Assembly: GCA_011525625.1 (NCBI GenBank)
Contig: WYAX01000014.1
Location: forward strand, 124,001 to 188,000
DNA: 64,000 bases
DNA from: Nitrospira defluvii
GTDB lineage: Bacteria > Nitrospirota > Nitrospiria > Nitrospirales > Nitrospiraceae
Direction: 5' to 3'
Below the pieces are notes generated by a model. The model was not told the origin of the DNA and made no database searches. It saw nothing but the letters and a program-made list of their open reading frames with translations. Numbering within the stretch: the first letter of the stretch is position 1; the number at the start of each line of letters is the position of its first letter. A program made the translations under genes and the position numbers. Below are positions 25,854 to 35,889 of this stretch, in pieces.

Positions 25854-27734
25854 ATGAGCGATGAAATGCAGGAAATACTCAACGACTTTCTGACCGAATC
25901 GAACGAGATGCTCGAGGTCCTCGATCAGCGGTTTGTCACGTTGGAGTCCGACCCCACCAACACCGACCTGCTGAATGAAATCTTTCGTGCGATGCATAGT
26001 ATGAAAGGCTCGGCGGGATTCCTCGGGTTCAACCATTTGGTCGACGTCGCGCATCGCGGGGAAAATATTCTGAACAAGCTTCGGCAGGCCGAAATGGCGG
26101 TCAGCCCGGCGATCATCAGCGTCATTCTCGAAACGGTCGATGTCATCAAAGCCATCATGGCCGACATTAAAGACTCCGGAATGGACAGTCACGTGCCGAC
26201 CGGTGCCATCTCCGCGAAGCTCGACGATATCCTGAACGGAGATCCGACCGCGGCAGCGGCTCCGATCGCGGCATCACCCAAAACCGAGACGGCCGCTCCG
26301 ACGGCATCTGACGCTGCTCCAGGCCCCCCTCCACAGACCATCGGCGAGATCCTGGTCAACGACGGATTGGCATCGAAAGAACAAGTCTTCGATGCGCTGA
26401 CCGCTCAACAGCATCAGGCAGAACCGAAGACGCCGTTAGGTGAGATTTTGCTTCAGGCGAAGGCGATCACCGAGCGGGCGCTGGATCAGGCGCTGCACAA
26501 ACAGGAGAAACAGCCGAAGCCGGTGGAGGAGGACGCGACCATCCGGGTGGAAACCAAACGGTTGGACAGCGTCATGAATCTCGTCGGTGAGCTGGTGTTG
26601 GGGCGCAATCGTCTCATCAAGATCGGTACTCAGTTGGAGCAGCAGCATGAATCGGATCCCCAGGTCCGGGTGCTCAGCGAAACGCTTGCACAACTCAACT
26701 TGGTGACGACCGATTTGCAATTGGCCGTCATGAAGACCCGCATGCTGCCTATCAAGAAGGTCTTCGCCAAACTCCCTCGCATGGTACGTGACCTGTCCCA
26801 GAAGCTGAACAAACAAGTCCGGCTCGAGATGCATGGTGAGGAAACCGAACTCGATAAGTCCGTCGCCGACGAAATCGGCGATCCGCTGGTACACCTGGTC
26901 CGCAACGCCATCGATCACGGCATTGAAACGCCGGCAGAACGGCAAGCCAAGGGAAAGACCGGGGAGGGACTGCTGACGATCGCCGCCAGCCAAGAAGGCA
27001 ACAGCATCGTCATTCGTATCAATGACGACGGACGAGGGATTCCAGTCGAGAAGATCAAAGCCAAGGCGTTAGGCAAAGGTCTGGTCAGCGAAGCGGAGCT
27101 CGCGACCATGGAACATCGTGAAATCCTGAATCTGATTTTCCTGCCCGGATTCAGCACAGCCGAGCAGGTCACGGATGTGTCGGGCCGCGGCGTCGGCATG
27201 GATGTCGTGCGTACCAATATCCGGAAGATCAACGGCAGCGTGGACTTGGAGTCGGAACCGGGAAAGGGCAGCCAGATCATCATCAAGCTGCCGCTGACGA
27301 TCGCGATCATCCAGGCCCTGATGGTCGAAGTCGAACGATCGATTTTCGCCATTCCATTGAGCACCGTGATCGAAGCCGTGCGCATTTCCCGAAGCGATAT
27401 CAAGACGATCAACGGACGGGAAGTGTTGCACTTGCGCGATCGCGTCCTGCCGCTTATTCGCTTGGCGCAGGAGTTTGACATTCCGACGGATGCCGATCGC
27501 GAGCGGTTCTACGTCGTGGTGGCCGCATTGGGAGATCGACGCATCGGGGTGGTCGTCGATGAACTGCGTTCGCAGGAAGAAGTCGTCATCAAGTCGATTT
27601 GGGATTACCTGGAAACCGTCAAAGGCGTATCCGGCGCCACCATCACCGGTGAAGGAAAAGTGGTGCTCATTTTGGATACGTCCGAATTGGTACAGAACGC
27701 GCAGGCCTGGCACAACCCGGGCATCGCCGCGTGA
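25854..27734 (+). CDS. cheA: Chemotaxis histidine kinase CheA (system 1)
   Basis: The 626-residue kinase has an N-terminal Hpt domain with His48 (FRAMHSMKGSAGF), the dimerisation helix pair after residue 225, the HATPase domain (HLVRNAIDHGIE, DDGRGI, GVGMDVV) and a C-terminal CheW-like domain. There is no receiver at the end. Between Hpt and dimerisation, residues about 160-220 carry two GEIL-type helical repeats in place of a recognisable P2 domain; see the finding on MshEN-like repeats. It sits 8 bases after cheZ. Confidence 0.93.
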   Translation: MSDEMQEILNDFLTESNEMLEVLDQRFVTLESDPTNTDLLNEIFRAMHSMKGSAGFLGFNHLVDVAHRGENILNKLRQAEMAVSPAIISVILETVDVIKAIMADIKDSGMDSHVPTGAISAKLDDILNGDPTAAAAPIAASPKTETAAPTASDAAPGPPPQTIGEILVNDGLASKEQVFDALTAQQHQAEPKTPLGEILLQAKAITERALDQALHKQEKQPKPVEEDATIRVETKRLDSVMNLVGELVLGRNRLIKIGTQLEQQHESDPQVRVLSETLAQLNLVTTDLQLAVMKTRMLPIKKVFAKLPRMVRDLSQKLNKQVRLEMHGEETELDKSVADEIGDPLVHLVRNAIDHGIETPAERQAKGKTGEGLLTIAASQEGNSIVIRINDDGRGIPVEKIKAKALGKGLVSEAELATMEHREILNLIFLPGFSTAEQVTDVSGRGVGMDVVRTNIRKINGSVDLESEPGKGSQIIIKLPLTIAIIQALMVEVERSIFAIPLSTVIEAVRISRSDIKTINGREVLHLRDRVLPLIRLAQEFDIPTDADRERFYVVVAALGDRRIGVVVDELRSQEEVVIKSIWDYLETVKGVSGATITGEGKVVLILDTSELVQNAQAWHNPGIAA

Positions 27735-27825
27735 ACAACTGATGGCGCAGGGGTTGTGATCTATAGGGAACCATCGGCGGCGCGCTAAGGTCACACAGAG
27801 GGCGACGCGCGAGATCGGAGGAAGT

Positions 27826-28809
27826 ATGTCCACACTCATCAATGAAATCGATGCCAGGACCAGGCTGGCCGGCGCCAACCAAATGGAGCTGTTGCTCTTC
27901 AAGCTGGGCACCAACGAAATCTTCGGGATCAACGTCTTCAAAGTGCGCGAGGTGATGAAGCTCCCGGAACTGACCCAGATACCGGAAGCCGACAGTCGCA
28001 TCGTGGGCATGGCCAATATTCGAGGCATCATGGTGCCGGTCGTAGGGCTCAAGCGGAGCCTCGGCCTGGGAACGGAGAATGACCTGCCGGGAGACGTCGG
28101 GTCGGGGTCGAATCCGTACCTGATCGTTTCCGAATACAACGGCAGCTTGCAAGGTTTCCTGGTGGCGGGCGTCGATCGGATCATCCGCTTCTCCTGGTCG
28201 GCCATTAAGACGCCGCCGGCCATCGTGAGAGAAAACAACAAAGGGGCGGTCACCGCGGTGACGATGTTGGAAGACGGTCGCATGGTGCTCATCCTCGATG
28301 TGGAAAAGGTCTTGAACGATATCTGCCCTCGCACGGACGACGATGTGTTCGCCAGCATGACGATCGCTCCGGAACTGCGTTCGAAATGTGTGTTGTTCGC
28401 GGACGATTCGTCCGTGGCCCGAATGCAGATTCGCAAGGCGCTCGACCGTCTCTCGATGTCGTATGTGATCGCCACGACCGGCGGAGAAGCTTGGCAGAAG
28501 CTGCAAGCCCTGGCTGATCAGGCCACGGCCGAGGGGAAAGAGCGGGTCGATCAGATCCAGTGCATCCTCAGCGACATCGAGATGCCGGAGATGGATGGAT
28601 TTACCCTGACGAAACACATTCGCGCCGATCCGAGACTGGCGCACCTGCCTGTGATGCTCCACTCTTCCCTGACCGGAGCCTGCAACATGGAGAAGGGACG
28701 CACGGTCGGCGCGACAGACTACATCACGAAATTTGACGCCAAAATGCTGGGTGAGAAACTGGCACTCCATATTCACAACGTCAACCAGCAGGTGAAAAAA
28801 GCGGCCTGA
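27826..28809 (+). CDS. cheV: CheV-type chemotaxis coupling protein (CheW domain plus receiver)
   Basis: In 327 residues a CheW domain (residues about 20-165, IFGINVFKVREVMKLPELTQIP) is joined to a receiver domain with VLFADDSSVARM and phosphoacceptor Asp in ILSDIEMPEMDGF. CheV couples transducers to CheA and, through its receiver, acts in adaptation or as a phosphate sink. CGGAGGAAG precedes the ATG. Confidence 0.9.
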   Translation: MSTLINEIDARTRLAGANQMELLLFKLGTNEIFGINVFKVREVMKLPELTQIPEADSRIVGMANIRGIMVPVVGLKRSLGLGTENDLPGDVGSGSNPYLIVSEYNGSLQGFLVAGVDRIIRFSWSAIKTPPAIVRENNKGAVTAVTMLEDGRMVLILDVEKVLNDICPRTDDDVFASMTIAPELRSKCVLFADDSSVARMQIRKALDRLSMSYVIATTGGEAWQKLQALADQATAEGKERVDQIQCILSDIEMPEMDGFTLTKHIRADPRLAHLPVMLHSSLTGACNMEKGRTVGATDYITKFDAKMLGEKLALHIHNVNQQVKKAA

Positions 28810-28891
28810 GTACCGGCCCCGAAGACCGCGGCCTGAGCAAGAGCCGATTCAAGCTTTTGCCGGAGACGGCCGATGTATCGGGAAAGACCCT

Positions 28892-29989
28892 ATGGCACTA
28901 CCACTCACACAGCCGCAGAGCACCGCGAACCCGGTTCGCGTCCTGGTCGTCGACGATTCCGCCTTCATGCGGAAAAGTCTGACCACGATGCTGGAAGAAG
29001 GGAAGCAGATTCAGGTGGTGGGGGTGGCACGTAACGGCGAGGAAGCGGTCCAGCAGGTGCAACAATTGAAACCCGACGTCGTCACGATGGACGTGGAAAT
29101 GCCGGGAATGACGGGGCTCCAAGCGCTGCAGCAGATCATGATGAAGAATCCCGTCCCGGTCATCATGGTGAGTTCCGTCACGGTGGAAGGCGCGCAGGAG
29201 ACGTTACAGGCACTGGAATGGGGCGCGGTCGATTTCATCCCCAAACAATTAGACGGTGTGGCCTCCAAAATCGCAGAGATCCAGAAAATACTGGTCCCCA
29301 AAGTCCTGGCGGCACGATATGCGGGCAGCAAACTGAAACGGCTCACGATCACGGGAACGGCCAAAGTGGCTGTGTCTTCGGCCAAGGCGTTAAGCAGTCG
29401 ATCCGTCTCCGTGACGCGCGGCACCAAACTGATTGCCATCGGTTGTTCCACGGGCGGTCCCCAAGCCCTGTTTGAAATTATCCCGACGATTCCCGCCGAT
29501 TGTCCGGCCGGCATCGTCATCGTGCAACACATGCCCAGTTCGTTTACCAAACCCTTCGCCGAACGCTTGAACAACCTCTGTGCATTGGAAGTCCGGGAAG
29601 CGGTCGACGGCGATGAAATCAAGCCGGGACGGGTGTTGGTCGCTCCTGGCGGCATGCAGTTCCGGATCGTGAAGAAGACCATTACGACCTCCGTGGTGAA
29701 GTTGTCGCCGAATTACGAAAAACATCCCCATGCGCCCTCCGTCGACATCATGTTGCAATCCGTCGCCGCGTTGTTCGGAGAACGGAGTATCGGCGTGATT
29801 TTGACCGGCATGGGACATGACGGACTGGAAGGCATGAAAGCCATCAAGGCCGCAGGAGGTCGAACCGTGGCGCAGGACGAAGCGTCGAGTGTGGTCTACG
29901 GCATGCCGAAAGCCGTGGTCGAAGCAGGTTGTGCAGAGAAAGTGGTGTCGCTGTCGAAAGTCATCGGCGAGATCATGAACATGGTGTGA
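28892..29989 (+). CDS. cheB: Protein-glutamate methylesterase CheB (system 1)
   Basis: The 365-residue protein has a receiver domain (VVDDSAFMRKSL, phosphoacceptor in TMDVEMPGM) followed by the CheB methylesterase domain: SerTHis-Asp elements are in IGCSTGGPQAL, IVQHMPSSFT and TGMGHDGLEGM. It removes methyl groups from transducers, opposing CheR. It lies between the CheV gene and the haem-motif transducer. Confidence 0.92.
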   Translation: MALPLTQPQSTANPVRVLVVDDSAFMRKSLTTMLEEGKQIQVVGVARNGEEAVQQVQQLKPDVVTMDVEMPGMTGLQALQQIMMKNPVPVIMVSSVTVEGAQETLQALEWGAVDFIPKQLDGVASKIAEIQKILVPKVLAARYAGSKLKRLTITGTAKVAVSSAKALSSRSVSVTRGTKLIAIGCSTGGPQALFEIIPTIPADCPAGIVIVQHMPSSFTKPFAERLNNLCALEVREAVDGDEIKPGRVLVAPGGMQFRIVKKTITTSVVKLSPNYEKHPHAPSVDIMLQSVAALFGERSIGVILTGMGHDGLEGMKAIKAAGGRTVAQDEASSVVYGMPKAVVEAGCAEKVVSLSKVIGEIMNMV

Positions 29990-30040
29990 AACACATTGTC
30001 GAGTCAACCGTTCACGCATGGAGAGGGAAGAGGAGGAGTT

Positions 30041-31726
30041 ATGGGGAGCATGATGAAGCATATGTCGATCGGGCCTAAATTCATTTTATCGATCTCGCTG
30101 GTAGCCGTCTTGGTGATCTCGCTTGGGCTTGTAGTCCTGTATCAGCAGGAAGAAAGTAAAATCGACACCCTATTGACCAGTCGAATGAATGTCGTCAGCA
30201 CGCAAATCATGATCAGCCGCGCATACATCACTCAGAACTATGTCGCCAAGATCAAGAAATCCAAGGCCGGTAATGAAATTCAAGTCGTCAAGGACCATAC
30301 GAGCGTGGCCGATGCGATTCCGTTCCCTGCGACGGCCGTTCGTGAAATGGGTGAGGAGGCCAACCGCACCGGACTGTACAACGTTCGCCTCATCAGCCAG
30401 AACCCCATGAACCCTTCAAACACACCGAAGGACAATTTTGAGAATGAAGCAATCAGGGCGATCATGGCCGGGGCTGAGTCCTATGCGCGCCGAGATGAAA
30501 TGAACGGCGTGCCGACCTTCCGTCGTGCCACCGTGGATAAAGCCACCTCGACCGCGTGCCTGAGCTGCCATACCAATAGTCAGGTCGGCGATGTGCTGGG
30601 CATGCTGAGCATGTCGGTGCCGATGACCGAGGCGATTGCCTTGTCGAACCGCTCCATGTGGCAGACCGGCGGCTTAATGGGCGCCATCGTCGCCATCATC
30701 CTTGCCGTCACCTATATGCTCCTCCGCAACATCGTCCTACAACCGATGGCCAAGATGAGTGAGATTTCCCGCGACATCGCCAAGGGCGAAGGCGATCTCA
30801 CCAAGCGCGTGCCGGCCGATGGCCACGACGAAATCGCGCAGATGGGCAAATACTTCAACGAGTTCATCGAGAAGTTGCAGCACATGATCAAGAAAGTCGC
30901 GCACGTGACGGACAAAGTGGCTTCGGCCTCGGTCGAACTGTCTGCCACTGCCGAGGAAATCTCGAAGGGCACCGATACCTTGACGTCACGTGCCTCCCAG
31001 ACCGCCGCTGCGGTGGAAGAAATGAACGCGACGGTCGGACAGGTTGCGCAGAATTCCGGCAAAGCCGCCAGCTTGGCGCAGGACACGGTCAAGACGGCAC
31101 AAGAGGGTGGAACGGTCGTGTCGAGCACCATCTCGGGCATGCAGCAGCTGTCGGAAGCGGTCTCGAACTCCGCGACGATCATTTCCGATCTCGGCAAGTC
31201 GTCCGATCAGATCGGCGAAATCGTGCGGACGATCGAAGATATCGCCGACCAGACCAACTTGCTGGCCTTGAACGCCGCTATTGAGGCGGCCAGAGCCGGT
31301 GAACAGGGCCGAGGATTCGCGGTGGTCGCCGACGAAGTCAGAAAGCTGGCGGAGCGGACAACCAAAGCCACGAAGGAAATCGGCGATATGATCCGTCAAA
31401 TCCAGCAGGATACGCGCGGAGCCGTCGATTCCATGCAGCAGGGGACGCAAAAAGTCACGGCAGGTGTGGATCTGGTCAACAAGACCGGTGAAGCGCTGTC
31501 CCAGATCGTCCGCATGGTGTCCGAGAGCGCGGACATGATCAGGCAGATTGCCGTGGCATCGGAAGAACAGTCGGTCGCGACGCAGCAAATCGCCAGCGAC
31601 ATCGAAAACGTGGCGAAGGTCACGAAGGAGTCGTCGTCGGGTGCGCATGAGTCCGCCAAGGCCAGCCAGGACTTGAGCCAGTTGGCGGTGGAATTGCAGG
31701 GAATCGTGGGTGGATTCAAGCTCTAG
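30041..31726 (+). CDS. Methyl-accepting chemotaxis protein with a haem c-type (CxxCH) sensor domain
   Basis: The 561-residue transducer has two membrane segments (about residues 12-34 and 210-232), a periplasmic domain of DUF3365/Tll0287 type between them, a HAMP domain and a cytoplasmic signalling domain with the hairpin tip [25 protein letters not shown] (split here as [13 protein letters not shown] and [12 protein letters not shown]). The periplasmic part contains ACLSCHTN: Cys173, Cys176 and His177 form a c-type haem-attachment motif. DUF3365 domains are known haem sensors, so redox or gas sensing is likely. The start at 30041 has AAGAGGAGG upstream. Confidence 0.88.
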   Translation: MGSMMKHMSIGPKFILSISLVAVLVISLGLVVLYQQEESKIDTLLTSRMNVVSTQIMISRAYITQNYVAKIKKSKAGNEIQVVKDHTSVADAIPFPATAVREMGEEANRTGLYNVRLISQNPMNPSNTPKDNFENEAIRAIMAGAESYARRDEMNGVPTFRRATVDKATSTACLSCHTNSQVGDVLGMLSMSVPMTEAIALSNRSMWQTGGLMGAIVAIILAVTYMLLRNIVLQPMAKMSEISRDIAKGEGDLTKRVPADGHDEIAQMGKYFNEFIEKLQHMIKKVAHVTDKVASASVELSATAEEISKGTDTLTSRASQTAAAVEEMNATVGQVAQNSGKAASLAQDTVKTAQEGGTVVSSTISGMQQLSEAVSNSATIISDLGKSSDQIGEIVRTIEDIADQTNLLALNAAIEAARAGEQGRGFAVVADEVRKLAERTTKATKEIGDMIRQIQQDTRGAVDSMQQGTQKVTAGVDLVNKTGEALSQIVRMVSESADMIRQIAVASEEQSVATQQIASDIENVAKVTKESSSGAHESAKASQDLSQLAVELQGIVGGFKL

Positions 31727-31753
31727 GCCGCCAACCACGAGAAGGAGCCCAGC

Positions 31754-32272
31754 ATGAGTGCGACTACACAAGCAGTGCCATCCCACTACCAGGCGGCCGC
31801 AGAACAACCTGCGGACCGTCTGGGGGATCGGGCCGGTGACGATCTGTTGCAGTTCGTCATCTGCCTGATCGGGAATGAGGAGTTTGCCGTCGATGTGCTG
31901 AGTGTGCAGGAAATCAATCGAATCGTCGAGGTCACGCGGGTGCCGAAGACCCCGTCCTATGTGGAAGGGGTCATCAATCTTCGTGGACGCATCATTCCGG
32001 TACTGGACCTCCGAAAGCTATTTGGCCTCAACGGAGGGAAACAAACCACCCAAACCAGAATCGTCGTGGTGTCGGTGCAGTCTCGTCTGGTGGGGTTGAT
32101 TGTGGATTCGGTGGAAGAAGTCCTGCGTGTGCCGAGAAGTGCCATTGAGCCGCCGCCCTCGGTCGGTACCATGGCTGGGGCTGAGTTCACCCAGGGAGTC
32201 GGTCGTATCGACGACCGGCTCCTGATCTTGGTGGATCTGAACCGGTTATTGCTGGCTAAAGGGGCTGCCTGA
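31754..32272 (+). CDS. cheW: Chemotaxis coupling protein CheW (system 1)
   Basis: A single CheW domain in 172 residues: FVICLIGNEEFAVDVLSVQEI and then VINLRGRIIPVLDL are the diagnostic motifs. It links the transducer just upstream to CheA. AGAAGGAG precedes the ATG. It is the last gene of the system 1 operon before a small gene on the opposite strand. Confidence 0.92.
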   Translation: MSATTQAVPSHYQAAAEQPADRLGDRAGDDLLQFVICLIGNEEFAVDVLSVQEINRIVEVTRVPKTPSYVEGVINLRGRIIPVLDLRKLFGLNGGKQTTQTRIVVVSVQSRLVGLIVDSVEEVLRVPRSAIEPPPSVGTMAGAEFTQGVGRIDDRLLILVDLNRLLLAKGAA

Positions 32273-32314
32273 CGCAATCCGGGGCGAGGGAGTGGGTAGG
32301 GAGGAGTGCACCGT

Positions 32315-32557
32315 TCAGGAGCCATGCGCATCGGAAGCGTCTGTCGGAGAGGGGCCTCGGCCGTTTCTCGCGTCGAGGACCCTTTCCAGCAACTGGATCG
32401 ACTCTGTCAACACATCCGATGCGCAACTCAGTGTGACATGAAATTGTTGCATGGCTTCCGGCCACCGTCCCTCCTTCTGCAGGACCTGAAACTTTCGATG
32501 TTGTTCGTCGAGGATGGCCTGTTTGGCCTCAAGCATCAAGCTGTCTGCTGGACCCAC
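32315..32557 (-). CDS. Small helical protein, minus strand between cheW and motA
   Basis: This 80-residue frame fills the gap between cheW and motA. A GTG start at 32557 lies seven bases after GGAGG within GGAGGTGAT, a perfect complement to the 16S anti-Shine-Dalgarno end. The product is helical, with EAKQAILDEQHRKFQVLQKEG and then LTESIQLLERVLDARNG, suggesting a two-helix coil. No family is recognised. It converges with cheW and diverges from motA. A regulator or flagellar chaperone is possible; ribosome binding site and composition are the only support. Confidence 0.55.
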   Translation of the reverse strand: MGPADSLMLEAKQAILDEQHRKFQVLQKEGRWPEAMQQFHVTLSCASDVLTESIQLLERVLDARNGRGPSPTDASDAHGS

Positions 32558-32696
32558 GACATCACCTCCATGAAAGACGTTGTCGACAAGCCGCACGCTA
32601 TCAAAAGTATTTCGAGGCGCGCAATCCCACCATTCCGGTTTCATACGGGTACTTTTGAGGCACGTCGGCCGCATGGGGCACCGAGGTAACTGAACC

Positions 32697-33467
32697 GTGG
32701 ACATCGCAACAATCCTGGGCATTGTCGTCGCCATCGGATCGATCATCGGCGGCCAAGCACTCGAAGGCGGGCACCTCAGCTCCATTCTGCAGCTGACGGC
32801 CTTCATCATCGTTGCCGGTGGAACCCTCGGCGCCTGCTGTGTGCAAAACCCCTTGTCCGTCGTCATTAAGGCCTTGAGCGGCGTGACGCTCGTCATTACC
32901 AACCCGCCGCACGACGTGAAGGGCACGATCACCCAGATTCTCGATCTCGCCAATGTGGCCCGCAAACAGGGATTGCTCGCCCTGGAAGGGAAGCTCAAGG
33001 ACCTGCACGACCCCTTTTTCAAGAAGGGGATTCAACTGATTGTCGACGGCACCGACCCCAAGCTGTTGCAGGAAATCCTGGAGATCGAGGTGGAACATCA
33101 CGAGGAGGAAGGCGTCCACGCGGCGAAGGTGTGGGAGGCCGCCGGCGGATATGCGCCGACAGTCGGGATTCTCGGAGCCGTGCTCGGGCTGATTCACGTG
33201 ATGGAGAATCTGGCCGATCCGTCGAAACTCGGCGGCGGCATTGCGGTGGCGTTCGTCGCCACCGTCTACGGCGTCGGCCTGGCGAACCTGTTCTTTCTGC
33301 CCATCGCCAACAAAATGAAGTTCAAACTGAAAGAAGAGGCCGGTTTGCGCACGATGGTGATTTTAGGACTTGTCGGACTGGCTCAGGGCGAAAACCCCAG
33401 GCTGCTACAGGAGAAGCTCGAGAGTTTCCTCCCTCCCCACGAACGCACCAAAGAAGACAAGAAATGA
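32697..33467 (+). CDS. motA: Flagellar motor stator protein MotA
   Basis: The 256-residue protein has four membrane segments: two near the N-terminus and two after residue 150 (PTVGILGAVLGLIHVM is the conserved third segment). The long cytoplasmic loop between them is charged, as in MotA/PomA, and contacts FliG. Start is GTG with CGAGG upstream. MotB follows, giving the ion-driven stator. Confidence 0.9.
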   Translation: MDIATILGIVVAIGSIIGGQALEGGHLSSILQLTAFIIVAGGTLGACCVQNPLSVVIKALSGVTLVITNPPHDVKGTITQILDLANVARKQGLLALEGKLKDLHDPFFKKGIQLIVDGTDPKLLQEILEIEVEHHEEEGVHAAKVWEAAGGYAPTVGILGAVLGLIHVMENLADPSKLGGGIAVAFVATVYGVGLANLFFLPIANKMKFKLKEEAGLRTMVILGLVGLAQGENPRLLQEKLESFLPPHERTKEDKK

Positions 33468-33541
33468 CACGATCTGTCTGTTCCGGTGCATCGACAGGAC
33501 GGCCTTCCACAACGCGCGTGTAATGTGTCACGGCTGACGTC

Positions 33542-34321
33542 ATGGCCAAAAAGAAACACGAAGAACATGAGAATCACGAACGGTGGCTGGTGTCCTATGC
33601 GGACTTCATCACGCTGCTGTTCGCGTTTTTCGTGGTGATGTATTCGGTCTCTTCGGTGAACGAGGGAAAATATCGGACGGTCAGCGACTCCATCAAAGCC
33701 GCGCTGAACCCGGTCAACAGTACCCCTACCAGCCGACTCCCGTTTGCGGTCGGCGACGCTAAGCCGAAAATGATCAATACCGACATGGCCAGCGCCAATG
33801 AGCCGGTCATTCGACGGATGAAGGAGATACTGAAAAAGATTCACCCCTCGCTGGCACTTGAGATGCCGGACATCAAGATCGTGGAAACCGGCAACGGGAC
33901 CATCATGATTTCCCTGCCCGAATCCATTCTCTTTGCCAGCGGGGAGGCGCGCGTTCGACCGGAAGCCTTACCGTTTCTGAAGGCCCTGGCGCAGATTCTG
34001 ATCGAAATGGATCGCCATGTCCGAATCCTCGGCCATACGGACAATGTCCCGATCCGAACGGCTCAGTTCCCGTCGAACTGGGAACTGTCGGCCGTACGCG
34101 CCGTCATGGTGGTGAGAATATTCTCAGAGTTATATGAGGTGCCGATTTCGCATCTCTCCGCGACCGGATTTGCCGAATCAAAGCCTGTGGCCACGAACGA
34201 TACCCCTGAAGGACGGACCAAGAACCGGCGGGTAGAAATCATCGTGTTGGAGAAAACTCTTACGGAAGAATCGCTCGATTCACTGCTACCAGGGGAACCC
34301 CCTCCGGCGCTCCCGTTTTGA
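33542..34321 (+). CDS. motB: Flagellar motor stator protein MotB
   Basis: The 259-residue protein has a single N-terminal membrane segment preceded by WLVSYADFITLLFAFF; Asp21 is the conserved ion-binding residue. The C-terminal OmpA-like peptidoglycan-binding domain shows LGHTDNVPI and the region NWELSAVRA. It anchors the stator to the wall. The spacing of 74 bases from motA is normal for the pair. Proton use is likely but not certain from sequence. Confidence 0.9.
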   Translation: MAKKKHEEHENHERWLVSYADFITLLFAFFVVMYSVSSVNEGKYRTVSDSIKAALNPVNSTPTSRLPFAVGDAKPKMINTDMASANEPVIRRMKEILKKIHPSLALEMPDIKIVETGNGTIMISLPESILFASGEARVRPEALPFLKALAQILIEMDRHVRILGHTDNVPIRTAQFPSNWELSAVRAVMVVRIFSELYEVPISHLSATGFAESKPVATNDTPEGRTKNRRVEIIVLEKTLTEESLDSLLPGEPPPALPF

Positions 34322-34392
34322 ACCGACCGATCGGTGATGAATGAGACCGCTGGGCCAATCAAGGATGAGCCTTACGGGCAGACCCTTACGAG

Positions 34393-34420
34393 TAAAGAAT
34401 CTCACAACACCGACCGATAC
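34393..34420 (+). promoter_or_regulatory. Sigma-28-like promoter of chemotaxis operon 2
   Basis: TAAAGAAT is followed by 12 bases and ACCGATAC, the same -10 octamer and spacer as the promoter at 23534. The transcript would start near 34427 and carry the STAS gene and the second cheA operon. GAAAGGAAC before 34465 is the ribosome binding site. Confidence 0.6.
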
Positions 34421-34464
34421 AGCGTTACGCGGGGAAGCGTGTACCTCTCGAAAGGAACCTTTGT

Positions 34465-34695
34465 ATGACTCTCAAGCCGGCTGGTGATCTGACGATATTC
34501 GAGGTCGGAACATTGTGCGATGAGCTCAAACAAGCGGCCGCAGCTCATCCTCAGGTCGAATTGGATCTTTCCGAAGTCGACAAACTCGATGCCTCCGCGA
34601 TTCAACTGCTGCTTGCCGTTCGCCAATCGGAACAGTTCGTCCTGACGGGGATCACTGAGTCCATGCGTGCGCGAATGGCCGACATGGGTGCATAA
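34465..34695 (+). CDS. STAS-domain protein
   Basis: The 76-residue protein is a minimal STAS (SpoIIAA-like) domain. [10 protein letters not shown] (Leu41-Leu50) replaces the usual DSxGLG loop, with Ser44 as the likely phosphorylatable residue. STAS proteins switch partners with anti-sigma kinases. As the first gene of the second chemotaxis operon it may link that operon to the RsbW-like kinase at 46968. It is shorter than usual for the family. Confidence 0.75.
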   Translation: MTLKPAGDLTIFEVGTLCDELKQAAAAHPQVELDLSEVDKLDASAIQLLLAVRQSEQFVLTGITESMRARMADMGA

Positions 34696-34733
34696 CATCC
34701 GGACCGCATGAGTCCGTACGGGAAGAGCGACCA

Positions 34734-35852
34734 ATGATTCTCGACTGGTTATACGTCGTAGCTGCGTTTTGTGCCGGGGCCTCCTTGTCCTGGGTCTGGT
34801 GCCGGCGACGAAGTGCCTCGTGCACGCCCCAGACCCACGTCACGCAAGAGGACAGGCTGAAGGAGCAGGCGGAGCGCACCGTACTGTGGGAGCAGCTGGG
34901 CCATTCGATGATGCCGCTCGTGCTGGTCCTGAATGCGCAGATGAAGAGCGTCATTCATCAAACCGAAGAGGCCGCAACCGACCTCGGCCAACGATTCAGC
35001 ACGATTGCCTCCCGTGCCACGGCACAGGGCAATGACTTTATGACCCTCTACGGCGGCGGTGGCGAACTCAACCTCGATACCGTGCTGAAAACCACGGATA
35101 CCATGCTCGAAGGGTTTGTCAGCGACGTCATGAAGTCGTCGGAAATGGCCCTGAACATCGCGACCATCATGGACGAGGTCGAGCGCAGCACGAAGGCGAT
35201 TACCGGCATGATCGGCGAAATTCAGTTCATCGCGGATCAGACACGACTACTCGCACTGAATGCCGCGATCGAAGCCGCGCGAGCGGGTGAACATGGACGC
35301 GGGTTTGCAGTGGTCGCCGACGAGGTCACCAAACTCGCCAATCGGTCGGGCCAAGCCGCGAGCAGCATCAATGCCATGGTGAAGGACGTGCAACGAAGCA
35401 CGACCCACGCGATGAGTACCGTGGAGAGCCTGGCGTCCGTAGACCTCAGCAAAACGCTCTCCATCAAACATCGCCTCGATCAAATGACCCGCACCCTCGC
35501 CGAACGAAACAAGACTCTACATTCCGCCATCATGAACTCGAAGTCCCACGCGGACGAACTCGCCCAGGACGTCGGCAAAATCATCATGGCCCTGCAATTT
35601 CAGGACATCACGCGGCAGAAGCTTGAACATGTGATCGAGCCGCTCACCGAGGTGCGCGAGGTGATGGATGCGCTGATTCAAGGTCAGGCGCCCGACCAGG
35701 TTGCTGCCAAGTTGGATTTCCTCGCGAGGCTCGACAAGAGTTACACGATGGAAGAAGAACGTGCGCTGTTTCATCGATCGACGAATGGGCAGTTTGCACA
35801 AGTTTCACAGGCCGTCGCCCCAGCAGAAGATGCCAATGTCACCCTGTTTTAA
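34734..35852 (+). CDS. Transducer-like protein with MCP signalling hairpin and a CheZ-like FQDxxxQ motif
   Basis: The 372-residue protein has one N-terminal membrane segment (about 4-22) and no periplasmic sensor or HAMP domain. The MCP hairpin tip [19 protein letters not shown] is near residues 181-199. After it, [10 protein letters not shown] contains Asp291 and Gln295, the DxxxQ arrangement found in CheZ (compare ALSFQDLVAQ in the CheZ at 25195). It could be a transducer that also dephosphorylates the CheY of system 2, which has no cheZ of its own. That activity is inferred. Confidence 0.7.
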   Translation: MILDWLYVVAAFCAGASLSWVWCRRRSASCTPQTHVTQEDRLKEQAERTVLWEQLGHSMMPLVLVLNAQMKSVIHQTEEAATDLGQRFSTIASRATAQGNDFMTLYGGGGELNLDTVLKTTDTMLEGFVSDVMKSSEMALNIATIMDEVERSTKAITGMIGEIQFIADQTRLLALNAAIEAARAGEHGRGFAVVADEVTKLANRSGQAASSINAMVKDVQRSTTHAMSTVESLASVDLSKTLSIKHRLDQMTRTLAERNKTLHSAIMNSKSHADELAQDVGKIIMALQFQDITRQKLEHVIEPLTEVREVMDALIQGQAPDQVAAKLDFLARLDKSYTMEEERALFHRSTNGQFAQVSQAVAPAEDANVTLF

Positions 35853-35889
35853 GTAACGCCCGATCATCAGAGTCATGAAGGAGTGCGTC

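Noticed and set aside
28850-28876. Possible sigma-28 promoter before cheB (CAAGCTTT-N11-GCCGATGT)
   Set aside because: The spacing fits, but the -10 lacks the final AA and the -35 lacks the T; the gene is well placed to be read from the upstream operon.
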